DNA of 64,000 nucleotides from Methanobacterium_B sp963703015 (GTDB lineage Archaea; Methanobacteriota; Methanobacteria; Methanobacteriales; Methanobacteriaceae), in the NCBI GenBank assembly GCA_963703015.1, contig OY969779.1, positions 1,736,001 to 1,800,000 of the forward strand, read 5' to 3'. Position 1 is the stretch's first letter; each line of letters opens with the position of its first letter. The notes below the pieces were generated by a model, which saw only the letters and a program-made list of their open reading frames with translations, did no database searches and was not told the DNA's origin. This document shows, in pieces, positions 36,824 to 46,222 of the stretch. The position numbers were made by a program, and so were the translations under genes.

Positions 36824-37696
36824 ATGAAAGTACACTATGAATGTGCAGCATGCTTTTTAAGACAGTCAAAAGAAGCTTTAGACCTTGCAACTGATGATGA
36901 AGAATTGAAGATGGACATCACCGAGGAATTGGTAAAAATTGTTTCAGAAAACTTTAGAAGGGGAGGAGTTTCAAATGTCATAGGAACTCAAATTCATAGA
37001 ACCATCAAAAACAAAACAGGAAACAATGATCCCTACAGAAAAGAAAGAGAAATATCTAACGATATAGCTTGTCAATACATACCCATGGTTGAAAAATTAA
37101 TTGAAGAGGATTCAAGCATAAAGAATTATCTTAAAGTTGCCATAGCAGGCAATGTGATTGATTTTGGGGCGTTGGGATTGGATACAGACATGGAATCTTT
37201 GATAGTCACAACCATGCAAAAAGAACCTGCAATTGATGATTCAACCGAACTTGAAACCGAACTTGAAACTGCTGACACTGTTCTCTACCTTGCAGACAAC
37301 ATAGGCGAAATTGTGATGGACAAGATTTTAATTAAGAAATTGGCAGACTACGATGTGGACATAACAGTAGCACTCAAGGAAAAACCAATACTAAATGATG
37401 CATGCATGGAAGATGCGCTTAAAATTGGTTTAGATGAAGTTTCAAAGCTTACAACAACTGGAACAGATTCTATTGGAATTATTAGTGAAGATGTATCCTC
37501 AGAATTCATGGCCAAGTTCATGGAATCAGACCTGATCATTGCAAAGGGACTTGGAAACTACGAAGGTCTAGGTGAAATGGATCTCAATGATAAACCTGTG
37601 TTTTGTCTGTTAAATGCTAAATGTAAGCCTGTTGCAAGGGATATAGGTGTGGAAGTCGGGGACAACATCGTACTTAAATTAAATCCCAAGAAATGA
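36824..37696 (+). CDS. DUF89 (damage-control phosphatase / ARMT1-like) protein
   Basis: This 290-residue protein of the DUF89 family comprises metal-dependent phosphatases proposed to remove damaged phosphometabolites. The N-terminal CAACFLRQSKEAL is the family signature. The active-site region contains IAGNVIDFGALG near 115, YLADNIGEIVMDKILIKKL near 165-183 and LIAKGLGNYEGL near 242. The ATG at 36824 follows TAGGAGAA. A longer frame from 36689 would overlap the protease gene and has no SD. Confidence 0.88.
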   Translation: MKVHYECAACFLRQSKEALDLATDDEELKMDITEELVKIVSENFRRGGVSNVIGTQIHRTIKNKTGNNDPYRKEREISNDIACQYIPMVEKLIEEDSSIKNYLKVAIAGNVIDFGALGLDTDMESLIVTTMQKEPAIDDSTELETELETADTVLYLADNIGEIVMDKILIKKLADYDVDITVALKEKPILNDACMEDALKIGLDEVSKLTTTGTDSIGIISEDVSSEFMAKFMESDLIIAKGLGNYEGLGEMDLNDKPVFCLLNAKCKPVARDIGVEVGDNIVLKLNPKK

Positions 37697-37816
37697 AAAA
37701 TAAATGTTCACATGAATTTAAACATCAAAAGTAAATTTATTCAAACTTCATCCATTAATCATGCAATCCAGTAAATATTCAAATGGAGATAAACTGAAGT
37801 AAAGGAGCAGTATTTC

Positions 37817-38266
37817 ATGCCAACTTTTAATCAGAAGATGTTAATAATCTTGGCAATTGTGATAGTGGGAGTTTTAATAATATTTGCAGTAAATAATCTG
37901 GAAAAAACATCTCAAACACAGAACTCTGGCCAAGATAATCCACCTGCAATTCAATGGAATTATAATTTAGACTCTGCAATTAGCACAGCACAAAAGTCGA
38001 ATAAATTGATATTCGTGGATTTCTATGCTGACTGGTGTGGATACTGCAAACAACTCGATGAAAAAACCTACCCAAATGGGAAGGTGGAAGAGATAATGGC
38101 ACAGAAGTACGTGGCAGTGAAGGTGAACGTGGATCAAAATCCTGATCTCGCATCCAAATACGGTGTTTATGGATTACCCACCCTCGTAGTAATGGATTCA
38201 AATGGTAATGAAATTAAACGGGTGGAAGGATACCAAACACCCACTGAATTGTTAAACATACTCTAG
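37817..38266 (+). CDS. Membrane-anchored thioredoxin-like protein
   Basis: The protein has 149 residues. An N-terminal membrane helix (about 7-26) leaves the thioredoxin domain outside the membrane. The redox motif is ADWCGYCKQL near residues 72-81, and cis-proline GLPT is near 119. The ATG has AAGGAGC upstream. It lies seven bases before a CcdA-like gene. CcdA would carry reducing equivalents across the membrane to this thioredoxin, which then reduces extracytoplasmic disulfides. Confidence 0.9.
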   Translation: MPTFNQKMLIILAIVIVGVLIIFAVNNLEKTSQTQNSGQDNPPAIQWNYNLDSAISTAQKSNKLIFVDFYADWCGYCKQLDEKTYPNGKVEEIMAQKYVAVKVNVDQNPDLASKYGVYGLPTLVVMDSNGNEIKRVEGYQTPTELLNIL

Positions 38267-38273
38267 GTGAATC

Positions 38274-38882
38274 ATGGATCTTGGTTATTTAGCATCGTTC
38301 AGTGCAGGGGTTCTTTCTGTGATCTCTCCCTGTGTAATTCCTCTTATTCCAATAGTTGTGGGTCATTCACTTTTAAAAAGGGATTACAATGAAATCTTAA
38401 TTTTCACGGCAGGATTCTTCCTGGTATTTGCAGTTTTAACCCTGTTAACTGGGATGTTCACACTTGCAATAGCCCATTACCTCTTTTATTTCAGGGTTGT
38501 AGCAGCAATCTTGATTATTTTCATGGGAATAGTGTTCATCCTCAACAAAAACATATTCAACTTTTCATACAGATTAAAACATGAAAACAAACGGTTTGAA
38601 TCGCTGATTGCAGGTATTTTAACATGTGTAGCATGGTCTCCCTGTTATGGTCCATACATCGTTGCTGTTGCAGCTTACAGCGCATCAACTGGTAACTGGT
38701 TTTACAGTGTTTCAAATATGATACTGTACTCATTAGGATTCAGCTTTTCAATTTTTATCCTGGCACTTTTAATATCCCGGATAAATCTTGAGGGTCTGAT
38801 GAAACATTACGATACAATTAGAATGGTTTCAGGTGCTATGATAATCATTGCAGGGATCTACTTATTAATTGGGTACCTCTAA
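38274..38882 (+). CDS. ccdA: CcdA-family transmembrane thiol-disulfide transporter
   Basis: This 202-residue protein has six predicted membrane segments. Two conserved cysteines in membrane helices sit in SVISPCVIPLIP near residue 19 and CVAWSPCYGP near 118-127, the redox pair of CcdA/DsbD core proteins. AGGTGA precedes the ATG. Its coupling to the thioredoxin upstream defines its role as electron carrier to the outside. Cytochrome c maturation is not expected, since Methanobacterium lacks cytochromes. Confidence 0.9.
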   Translation: MDLGYLASFSAGVLSVISPCVIPLIPIVVGHSLLKRDYNEILIFTAGFFLVFAVLTLLTGMFTLAIAHYLFYFRVVAAILIIFMGIVFILNKNIFNFSYRLKHENKRFESLIAGILTCVAWSPCYGPYIVAVAAYSASTGNWFYSVSNMILYSLGFSFSIFILALLISRINLEGLMKHYDTIRMVSGAMIIIAGIYLLIGYL

Positions 38883-38938
38883 AGAATATTATTAATAATT
38901 ATAACGAACTCAGAAGAAAGGATTTTCAAGGTGATAAA

Positions 38939-39766
38939 ATGCAAATTGGATTTCTGGGATTTGGAGAGGTGGCAACAACCTTTTCATTGGGACTTAAAGA
39001 AAAGGGGATGGATGTTTATACATGCCTAAATGGTAGAAGTCCTAGAACTGTAGAAAATGCAGTTAATTCTGGTGTGAAATTGTGCAACACCCACAGGGAA
39101 CTTGCAGAAAAATCAGACATATTATTTTCATCAGTTGTCCCTTCAATGGCAATTGAAGTTGCACAAAGGGTAGGTAACCATTCTAAAGGAATATATGTCG
39201 ATATTAACAATGTATCTCCCAGCACTGTTAAAACTGCTCTTAGTAAAATAAAAAATGGAAGAACAGTTGATGCAGCAATAATTGGATCAGTTAAAAGAAA
39301 TGGATTGAATGTTAAAATTATTGCCTCGGGCATATCAGCAGAAGAAATTCTAAACTTAAATCAGTATGGCATGAATATTACTTTGGTGGGTCAGGAAGCT
39401 GGTGATGCTTCAACAATCAAACTTCTTAGAAGTGCTTATACAAAGGGAGTTTCAGCACTCTTGTACGAATCTTTGTACCATGCATACAAGTTAGGCATAA
39501 ATGAAGAGGTTTTAGAATGCATCTCAGAAACTGAAACTGGAGATTTTATTGAATCTGCAAATTCAAGAATAGTTTCAGCATCGTTCCATGCAAAACGTCG
39601 GGCAGAAGAGATGGATGAGGTAGTTGAATTTTTATCAGAACACCAAAACCCCATCATGGCACAAGCCACCTCAAAATTTTTTAAAAACCTTTCTGAAACC
39701 ATAAAAAAACCACCTAAACGACCAGAAAACTATACTGATATATATAAACTTTTAAACGGGGAATGA
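38939..39766 (+). CDS. NAD(P)-binding oxidoreductase, 6-phosphogluconate dehydrogenase-like
   Basis: This 275-residue protein has an N-terminal Rossmann motif IGFLGFGEVATTFSLGL (residues 3-19) and a C-terminal helical DUF1932-like domain (STIKLLRSAYTKGVSALLYESLYHA). The catalytic Lys-containing segment is near KLLRSAYTKG. This family resembles beta-hydroxyacid dehydrogenases, but the substrate is unknown. The ATG follows CAAGGTGAT. Confidence 0.83.
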   Translation: MQIGFLGFGEVATTFSLGLKEKGMDVYTCLNGRSPRTVENAVNSGVKLCNTHRELAEKSDILFSSVVPSMAIEVAQRVGNHSKGIYVDINNVSPSTVKTALSKIKNGRTVDAAIIGSVKRNGLNVKIIASGISAEEILNLNQYGMNITLVGQEAGDASTIKLLRSAYTKGVSALLYESLYHAYKLGINEEVLECISETETGDFIESANSRIVSASFHAKRRAEEMDEVVEFLSEHQNPIMAQATSKFFKNLSETIKKPPKRPENYTDIYKLLNGE

Positions 39767-39864
39767 ATAGTATGGTCTTCATGAGTTTGGATATTGATAC
39801 ACATATAAATTTAATTCATTGAACAACCAAAGTAATAATTAATTCATAAATTTGGAGGATTTCC

Positions 39865-40056
39865 ATGAAGTTTGAAGAACATGCTCAAGAGTGTAATGAG
39901 GCCCTAAATGAACTTGTTGGTAAAAAAGTCCTTGATATAGAGTTTAAACCATATGATAACAATTGTTGGAGAATATACATTACCACTGACAGTGGAAAAA
40001 TGGTTATGAGCTTTTGTAAAGATTGGTCGTGTCCTGAAGTCGAAAATAGGGACTAA
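39865..40056 (+). CDS. Conserved-looking small protein, unknown function
   Basis: This 63-residue ORF has a strong SD (TTGGAGGA) and normal codon use, so it is likely real. The sequence begins MKFEEHAQECNEAL and has C10, C38, C51 and C55. The last two are separated by SWS-type residues (CKDWSC), which could bind metal or form a disulfide. I recognise no family. Confidence 0.65.
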   Translation: MKFEEHAQECNEALNELVGKKVLDIEFKPYDNNCWRIYITTDSGKMVMSFCKDWSCPEVENRD

Positions 40057-40459
40057 AATTATTTAAATTAATTCGTTTTTCAAGGGTCAATTGATGGGAG
40101 TTCCTGCATATATTTGTCGCCAAAAAACTCCTTTCATCCCAGATTTTATTAATTTAACCGGCTTTGGCAGTAAATGATTTTAATGGTTTTAATCCGAAGC
40201 CATAATCAAACTAAACAAGGAATTGAAAAGTAATTAGATTTTGTTATTATTATATACTAATATTTGAATAATAGTTGAAGAATATTATTAGGATAAAGAA
40301 AGTTTGACATGTGAATTCATGAAGTTGAAATTGGAATGGAAATTTTTTTATTTTGGTTTCAAATGTTACTAAAAACAAATTTGCAAAATCATTAACATGT
40401 AAGTAAATAAAATTTAGAATTTAAAAGTTTAAAGATGTAGAAAATGGAGAATTAATCTG
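40057..40459. other. Intergenic region with two imperfect hairpins
   Basis: This 403-bp region lies before the MATE gene. GATGGGAGTT near 40093 pairs with AACTCC and CATCCC near 40126-40141. GGCTTTGG at 40160-40167 pairs with CCGAAGCC at 40194-40201 through one T-G wobble. The rest is AT-rich. The hairpins may end the upstream transcript or be a cis element. I see no ORF. Confidence 0.45.
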
Positions 40460-41887
40460 ATGAATAATAGTGATACAAAGATGGAAACTTCGAAATCTGG
40501 AGCAGATAAAAGGGTAGAAATGATAACAGGAGATCCTAAAAGGGCAATAAGGACTCTTTCTGTTCCAATGATACTTTCCATGGTACTTATGATGGCTTAC
40601 AACCTGGCTGATAGTATATGGGTTGCGGGGTTAGGACCCAATGCCCTGGCTGCGTTGGGTTTTGTTTCACCACTTTTTATGATGGTTGTTGGATTGGGTA
40701 ATGGTCTAGGTGCCGGTGCTAATTCATTAATTTCAAGATGTATTGGTGCTGATAACAAGAGAGGATCAGACAATGCAGCTATACATTCATTAATTCTAGC
40801 CTTTGCAATATCCATACTCCTCACAATACTTCTCCTCCTAGTCCTCCCAATTATTTTGAGGATAATGGGAGTGGGTCCCTCTTTTGATCAGGCAATGCAG
40901 TATGGAGAAATAGTGTTTGGTGGATTGATATTTATGATACTTGCAAACGTTGCATCTGGAGTACTCAGGGCCGAAGGGGATGTAAAAAGACCAATGTACG
41001 CCATGATGGCCACAGCAATCTTGAACATTGTACTGGATCCCATCTTCATATACTACTTCGGACTTGGAGTGGCTGGAGCAGCATGGGCAACGGTGTTATC
41101 ATCAGGCATATCTGCAGTCATCATCATGTACTGGCTTCTACTAAAGAAGGATACCTACGTATCATTATCCAGAAAAGATTTCACTGCCAGCTGGAAGGTT
41201 GTAAAAAATATTTTATCTGTTGGAATACCTGCAAGTGCTGAATTTTTTGTCATGTCCCTCCTAGGGATTTTTGTCAATATGATGCTGGTCTTTACAGGGG
41301 GAACTGAAGCAGTGGCTGTTTACACTGCAGGATGGAGAGTTGTGATGATAGCAATGATCCCTCCAATAGGAATAGGTACTGCTGCAATTACAGTGGCAGG
41401 AGCAGCTTATGGTGCTAGAAAATATGATAAAGTATTAACAGCATTGAACTACTCTGTAAAACTCGCTGTAGCAATAGCAACAGCACTGTCTGTGGGAATT
41501 TTCATATTTGCATCGAGTATTGCATCCATATTCTCATACTCTGCCCAGAGTTCTTTTTTAGCACCTTCAATTGCAGCATTTCTACAAGTGATGTGCTTGT
41601 TTTTAATAACTGTGCCCCTGGGCATATCTGCAAGTTCAGTATTCCAGGGAATGGGTAAAGGCTTAACATCACTTATACTCACAGCCCTAAGAGAACTAAT
41701 ATTCATACTGATATTCTCATACTTGCTGGGTATTGTACTGAACTTTGGAGTCCACGGAATATGGTGGGGAATAATATTAGGGGGAGCCATAGGATGCTTA
41801 ATTGGTTACTTATGGGCATTGAGATACATAAAGGGACTGATAAAAAGTTTTAAAAATAATAAATCTCCTGAAGAAGCTGTTAATTAA
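40460..41887 (+). CDS. MATE family multidrug/toxin efflux transporter
   Basis: This 475-residue protein has 12 predicted membrane helices. The family pattern PMILSMVLMMAYNLADSIWVAGLG near residues 36-60 and FGLGVAGAAWATVLSSG near 195 are characteristic. It should export cationic compounds with Na+ or H+ entry. The ATG follows ATGGAGA. No regulator gene is adjacent. Confidence 0.93.
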   Translation: MNNSDTKMETSKSGADKRVEMITGDPKRAIRTLSVPMILSMVLMMAYNLADSIWVAGLGPNALAALGFVSPLFMMVVGLGNGLGAGANSLISRCIGADNKRGSDNAAIHSLILAFAISILLTILLLLVLPIILRIMGVGPSFDQAMQYGEIVFGGLIFMILANVASGVLRAEGDVKRPMYAMMATAILNIVLDPIFIYYFGLGVAGAAWATVLSSGISAVIIMYWLLLKKDTYVSLSRKDFTASWKVVKNILSVGIPASAEFFVMSLLGIFVNMMLVFTGGTEAVAVYTAGWRVVMIAMIPPIGIGTAAITVAGAAYGARKYDKVLTALNYSVKLAVAIATALSVGIFIFASSIASIFSYSAQSSFLAPSIAAFLQVMCLFLITVPLGISASSVFQGMGKGLTSLILTALRELIFILIFSYLLGIVLNFGVHGIWWGIILGGAIGCLIGYLWALRYIKGLIKSFKNNKSPEEAVN

Positions 41888-41971
41888 ATTATACATTAAA
41901 TAGGGGGTTTCCCTATTATTTTTAAATGTATCAATTAGATAGAATGGTGGATTTAAAAAAAAATAGAGATA

Positions 41972-43264
41972 TTACTCTCCAACAGATATTCTAACCCTCC
42001 ATCCTTCGGGTTTTTCTATCAACTTTCCAGTGATTGGGATGAAATGGGAATCAATCAAAAGTCTGAGGTAGGTCACGTGGTGGGCTGGAAGTCTTAAAGG
42101 ACTTTTTATCTTACGATCCTCAGTTCGAATTTCACAGCAGAGCCTATCATTTTTATCTACATAGAAAAGGGCGTCCATGTCCTGTTTAAGAGATTCTGTT
42201 TCGAAACTTCGCAGATGCATTCCTGCATCAAAATATTTCACACGTTTCTTAGTAGATTTAACTCCTCTCCTAAATTTATTATGGGCCTCAGAAGCGGAAT
42301 ATCCTATACTCGACATTGATGACACGTACCATGCCCTTTGAATAACTTGATCAACGGTCATATCTGGGGGGATGATGCCTTTATCTTCGTAGTTTTTTAT
42401 GAGATCATAAACTTCTTCCCTTGTTACGTTCATTTCAACTGCACTTTCAGCTAACCTTGTCAGCACTGGGCCGTAACCTGCCATCCTAAATGATGCCCAT
42501 ATTTTATCTTCATTATGATAACTTCTTCCTGCAACAATTGAATTTACAGCATCAGCATTCATATGTGCAATATTATTCAAATTTGCCCTGGAAAAGGTGT
42601 TTAAACGTTTAGTTAAATCTCTGATGTTTCTTTTTCCAGGGATGGTTCCCTTTTTAATTTCTTTTTCCAGAATCCTTACTGTTGAATCTGGGAGAAGTTT
42701 CTGCACTTCCTCTGGAATCTTCATATTGTTTTCGAGAATTTCCCTTCGTATCATCCTTCCAGAAATTTTGTCGCCCTTGATCTTGTGTTCTGGGATGATG
42801 TGAAATTTCAGATTTTTCCCGTACTTCTTCTTAAGAAACTCGTTTACTGCAAACCATCTGATCACGTTTCTGTTGGGTAAAGTTCGAGGTATACCACTGA
42901 AAATTCCTTTACTTGCAAAACCAGATGCATATTTCTTGATTTTAGAGGTGGATACATCTGCTGCATCTACGTAGTCCACAACACCATCTTCAATCATCAT
43001 GGCTATTCTTATGGGAACTGTGTAAGCAAGGGTCAGTCTATGATGAAGCCCTTCGATAGGTATTACTTCATCTGCACCAGCTTCAAGGGCCATTCGTCTT
43101 CTGGCATCGTAACTCACAAAGAAAGGGGCGTGATTTGCACTGAACCCCTTGTTTAGATAGATAACCACATCTTCATTTTTTTTATCTGCAAGTTCACGGG
43201 CCTTGTCAATTAGTTTAACATGGCCTAAATGTACTGGATCAAAATCTGCGCTAATGCCAATCAT
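41972..43264 (-). CDS. Cytidylyltransferase-like nucleotidyltransferase, archaeal family
   Basis: This 430-residue protein has an N-terminal HxGH nucleotidyltransferase domain: ISADFDPVHLGHVKLI near residues 4-19 and ISGRMIRREIL near 170 (the ISGxxIR-like motif). The C-terminal half is a helical region with YHNEDKIWASFRMAGYGPVLTRLA. The layout recalls TmcAL-type tRNA-modifying adenylyltransferases and other archaeal members of unknown function. It may adenylate a small acid or a cofactor; the substrate is not known. Confidence 0.78.
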   Translation of the reverse strand: MIGISADFDPVHLGHVKLIDKARELADKKNEDVVIYLNKGFSANHAPFFVSYDARRRMALEAGADEVIPIEGLHHRLTLAYTVPIRIAMMIEDGVVDYVDAADVSTSKIKKYASGFASKGIFSGIPRTLPNRNVIRWFAVNEFLKKKYGKNLKFHIIPEHKIKGDKISGRMIRREILENNMKIPEEVQKLLPDSTVRILEKEIKKGTIPGKRNIRDLTKRLNTFSRANLNNIAHMNADAVNSIVAGRSYHNEDKIWASFRMAGYGPVLTRLAESAVEMNVTREEVYDLIKNYEDKGIIPPDMTVDQVIQRAWYVSSMSSIGYSASEAHNKFRRGVKSTKKRVKYFDAGMHLRSFETESLKQDMDALFYVDKNDRLCCEIRTEDRKIKSPLRLPAHHVTYLRLLIDSHFIPITGKLIEKPEGWRVRISVGE

Positions 43265-43455
43265 TTTTTATCACATAAAAGTTATTAATTGAATACTATA
43301 TTGAAATATGAATAATTTGAGAGGCCTAAAATTTTTAACATGTAATTTGATGTATTTTTTTACATAAAATTTCATGAAAGTGTAAGACCTAGTTTAATCT
43401 ATAAATTTTTATCAAGATATAGATGTTTGATCATCCCAGTGGCTTCAACTATTTT

Positions 43456-44697
43456 TTAAATTTTCCCTTTTAGGGGTTCCGTTGCAACTGCACCAATTAA
43501 CAGGCCCAAAGAAATTGCCACGATTGTCATTGCAACAACCACAGCATAATTCAGGGCTGTTAGATAGTTTTGATTAACCAGGGTAGCCAAACTCAGAAAG
43601 CTCAGGGCGCCTGGAACAAGTATCCAGAATGCCGGCATGATTGAGATGAAACTTGGAGTTCTATGTTCTTGTCTTTCAACCACTGTACCAATTATGGCCA
43701 TTAATAATGAACCTAAAAATGCTCCGAATAAACTTCCTAATAAATGGTTTCCTATAATTTGACCAAAGAAAGCCACGTAAACAATCAGTAAAACCCATGG
43801 TAAATCTTTATTTTTTATGGACATGAATAGATACATTCCTATTGTAAACATGAAAACTCCCAAGTAGGGAGCCCACCATCCAAGGGCATTTGAAGTGTTG
43901 GTTACAAAGAATTCAGGTTCTTGAAACCCTGTGACTTGAATACCTATCAACACTCCAAACAGAATCAATAACAAAATTGCAGTTCCGTAGATAACCCTGC
44001 TTGATCCTGATATTATTTCTCCATAGGCCAGTTCAAACATTCCTGTTGTGAGTGTTGCTCCAGGAAGGAAGTATGCTAGGGCTGGGAGTAACATGGTAAC
44101 AGAACCTGCAATCAAACCAGCTTTTAAGGACCAAAGAAATATTGATGAAACAATAAATGCAGCTATAACCGGCAATATTAACATGAAACGATTTCGTCCT
44201 CGGCTCAGAATTAATATTATTCCTATGATTCCTCCTAAAAATCCAGAAACAATCAACTGTTCTGGGGTGGGTTGTAAAAGCATTCCTATGCCCATGGAAA
44301 AAAGAATATATCCAATGAGTATCCCAACAGGCCCAAAGCAATGCTTTTCAGCTAAAATTTTTCTTAAACACTTTTTTGCTTCTTTAGGAGTTATCTGTGT
44401 CTTTTCCACCTTGTAAACAAGGTCATATATTTCAGAAACTTGATTCAATGGTAATAGTCCGGGTTTCTGATTTGCAGCATTCAATGGGGCTGATTCATGG
44501 TCACCTATCTTAATTAGAATCATGGTGGGAAATATCAGAATTTCAGCTTCTTCCCCATAAGCATCTGCAATTTTTTCCAGAATAGCAGTAATGTCCACAA
44601 CTGATATTCCTGAAGCAGTTAATGCTTTACCAAGCTCTGTCAGGAAATCTATAAGCCCCTCTGATGAGATACCATTTCCTGCGTGTTTTTCATTCAT
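43456..44697 (-). CDS. Threonine/serine exporter (ThrE/DUF1212) family protein
   Basis: The protein has 413 residues. The N-terminal domain (about 1-130) contains the family motif LTASGISVVDITAILEKIADAYG near 27-50. It is followed by ten membrane segments, and the second half resembles ThrE-2. A typical function is export of small amino acids, but this is inferred from the family only. The ATG has an AGGATT upstream. It lies 44 bp downstream of raSEA on the same strand, so co-transcription is possible. Confidence 0.85.
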   Translation of the reverse strand: MNEKHAGNGISSEGLIDFLTELGKALTASGISVVDITAILEKIADAYGEEAEILIFPTMILIKIGDHESAPLNAANQKPGLLPLNQVSEIYDLVYKVEKTQITPKEAKKCLRKILAEKHCFGPVGILIGYILFSMGIGMLLQPTPEQLIVSGFLGGIIGIILILSRGRNRFMLILPVIAAFIVSSIFLWSLKAGLIAGSVTMLLPALAYFLPGATLTTGMFELAYGEIISGSSRVIYGTAILLLILFGVLIGIQVTGFQEPEFFVTNTSNALGWWAPYLGVFMFTIGMYLFMSIKNKDLPWVLLIVYVAFFGQIIGNHLLGSLFGAFLGSLLMAIIGTVVERQEHRTPSFISIMPAFWILVPGALSFLSLATLVNQNYLTALNYAVVVAMTIVAISLGLLIGAVATEPLKGKI

Positions 44698-44741
44698 TAA
44701 GATTAATCCTGCTAATTTGTAGGTGATTTAACCTATCTTTT

Positions 44742-45809
44742 TTACTTTTTTCGAGAAATTCTTGTGGTTGATCTGGTGATGTTTGAGAAATCAACCTCTG
44801 CCTTCCATCTTGATTTGCACTCACATTCAAGGGTTTCTGGCATAGTTTGATGGAGGTTTGATTCTATGATCATGGCCTTCAATTTAGAATTACATTTCTT
44901 ACAGTTGTAAGGTCCTCTACTGCTTCCAAAACCTGCTGTATCCATGATAACAGGAATTTTAACATCACTTCTAACCCTTTGAATAATTTCCATCACACTC
45001 CATATCCATGGGGGTTGATAGGAACCTTTCTTCCATAGTAGTTCCATTAGGGTGTCTTTATGGATGGTGGCAGGGCAAAATGAGATTCTGCTTGCACCCA
45101 CAGATTCTGCGTAAAATGCGGAGTTTACAGCTTCTTCAATTGCATCTTTTTCCGAAGTTAATATGGGTTTTACAAAAAGATAAGCCTTAGCACGAACATC
45201 ACACTTCAATTCGGAGTTTTTTATGGTTTCAACAGCTTTTTCAAAGTCTTCCCTGGAAAAACCTTTGTTTATCTTTTTTTCTCGGGTATAATCGTTGGAA
45301 GTTTCAAGACCGATTCCGATCTCAAATATTTTGTCTCCCAAAGCTTCACAACATTCCTTCAGCACGTTTTCAGTGATATATTCTGGTCTGGATTCAACAA
45401 CCACTTCTTCAACCAACTCTTCATTTTTAAGAATTCCAAGAATTTCATCCCTGACATTCGGTGGAATTTCCACGGGGTTAAGGAAACTTCCTGAAACAAA
45501 TATTTTAACTGCAGTTTTTTCTGTAATATCAAATCTGAAAAAACGATCCTTGAATATGTCTACAAGTTCTTCTGAAGGCACATCTTCCAATGGGGAGTCT
45601 GCGACATAACTGCACATACTACAACCACCAGATTCGGAAACTGCCCATGCACAACCCGATGTTGGTAACACTAGGTAAATAGCATTTCCTTTTCCTGAAT
45701 AGAGGATATCTTCTCCGGACCAGCTTGCAGCCGATTCTTTGGCTGATTTTTTTTCCATTTTAGCAATTGCGTTCTCTCTAATATCTTTGGTTAAATTTTC
45801 TATTTCCAT
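44742..45809 (-). CDS. Archaeosine-biosynthesis radical SAM enzyme RaSEA
   Basis: This 355-residue radical SAM enzyme cooperates with ArcS to form archaeosine at tRNA position 15. The cluster cysteines are C53, C63 and C66 (CX9CX2C; SGCAWAVSESGGCSMCSY), the unusual spacing seen in this family. Conserved segments include VVVESRPEYITENVL and IGIGLETSNDYTREKKINKGF. A C-terminal Cys group (NCKKCN, then CECKSRW) looks like a zinc finger. The ATG follows AAGGGTT. Confidence 0.9.
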   Translation of the reverse strand: MEIENLTKDIRENAIAKMEKKSAKESAASWSGEDILYSGKGNAIYLVLPTSGCAWAVSESGGCSMCSYVADSPLEDVPSEELVDIFKDRFFRFDITEKTAVKIFVSGSFLNPVEIPPNVRDEILGILKNEELVEEVVVESRPEYITENVLKECCEALGDKIFEIGIGLETSNDYTREKKINKGFSREDFEKAVETIKNSELKCDVRAKAYLFVKPILTSEKDAIEEAVNSAFYAESVGASRISFCPATIHKDTLMELLWKKGSYQPPWIWSVMEIIQRVRSDVKIPVIMDTAGFGSSRGPYNCKKCNSKLKAMIIESNLHQTMPETLECECKSRWKAEVDFSNITRSTTRISRKK

Positions 45810-46222
45810 TTAAAACCCTTGCCCAATCAATTAATGATCATGATTCATATAATTCTAAATAAATTTCTTAATAATATCATCTATCACTAATTAATATAGG
45901 TACATTGGATTGATAAAAACTGTGCATGAATTAAATATTATGAATAAACTCAAGTAAAATTTAGCACCAAACAAAAGCTAAGAATCAGTTACAAATGGTT
46001 TACGAGAATTATAACTATTTTAAGAAGGGATACTGCCAAAAAAATTAGATAATAGTAACTAGTATATTACTCGTTACTTAAGATTATTTTGGGGTGTTGA
46101 ACACCAGATCAAATATTCAACATCTAAAAAGGGTCCATTACAATTTTCAATTCCTATTGACAGGACGATATGTAAGTTACACCTTTTACAATGTTTGAAG
46201 GGATTTTATGCTTACATGTTTA
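45810..46222. other. 413-bp intergenic region with two palindromes
   Basis: The AT-rich spacer between raSEA and the DUF815 gene (both minus strand) contains a 25-bp near-perfect palindrome at 46054-46078 (AGTAACtAGTA, TAT, TACTcGTTACT) and a short palindrome GGTGTT-G-AACACC at 46093-46105. The former is a plausible operator, the latter an operator or a very tight hairpin. No ORF is evident. Confidence 0.5.
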
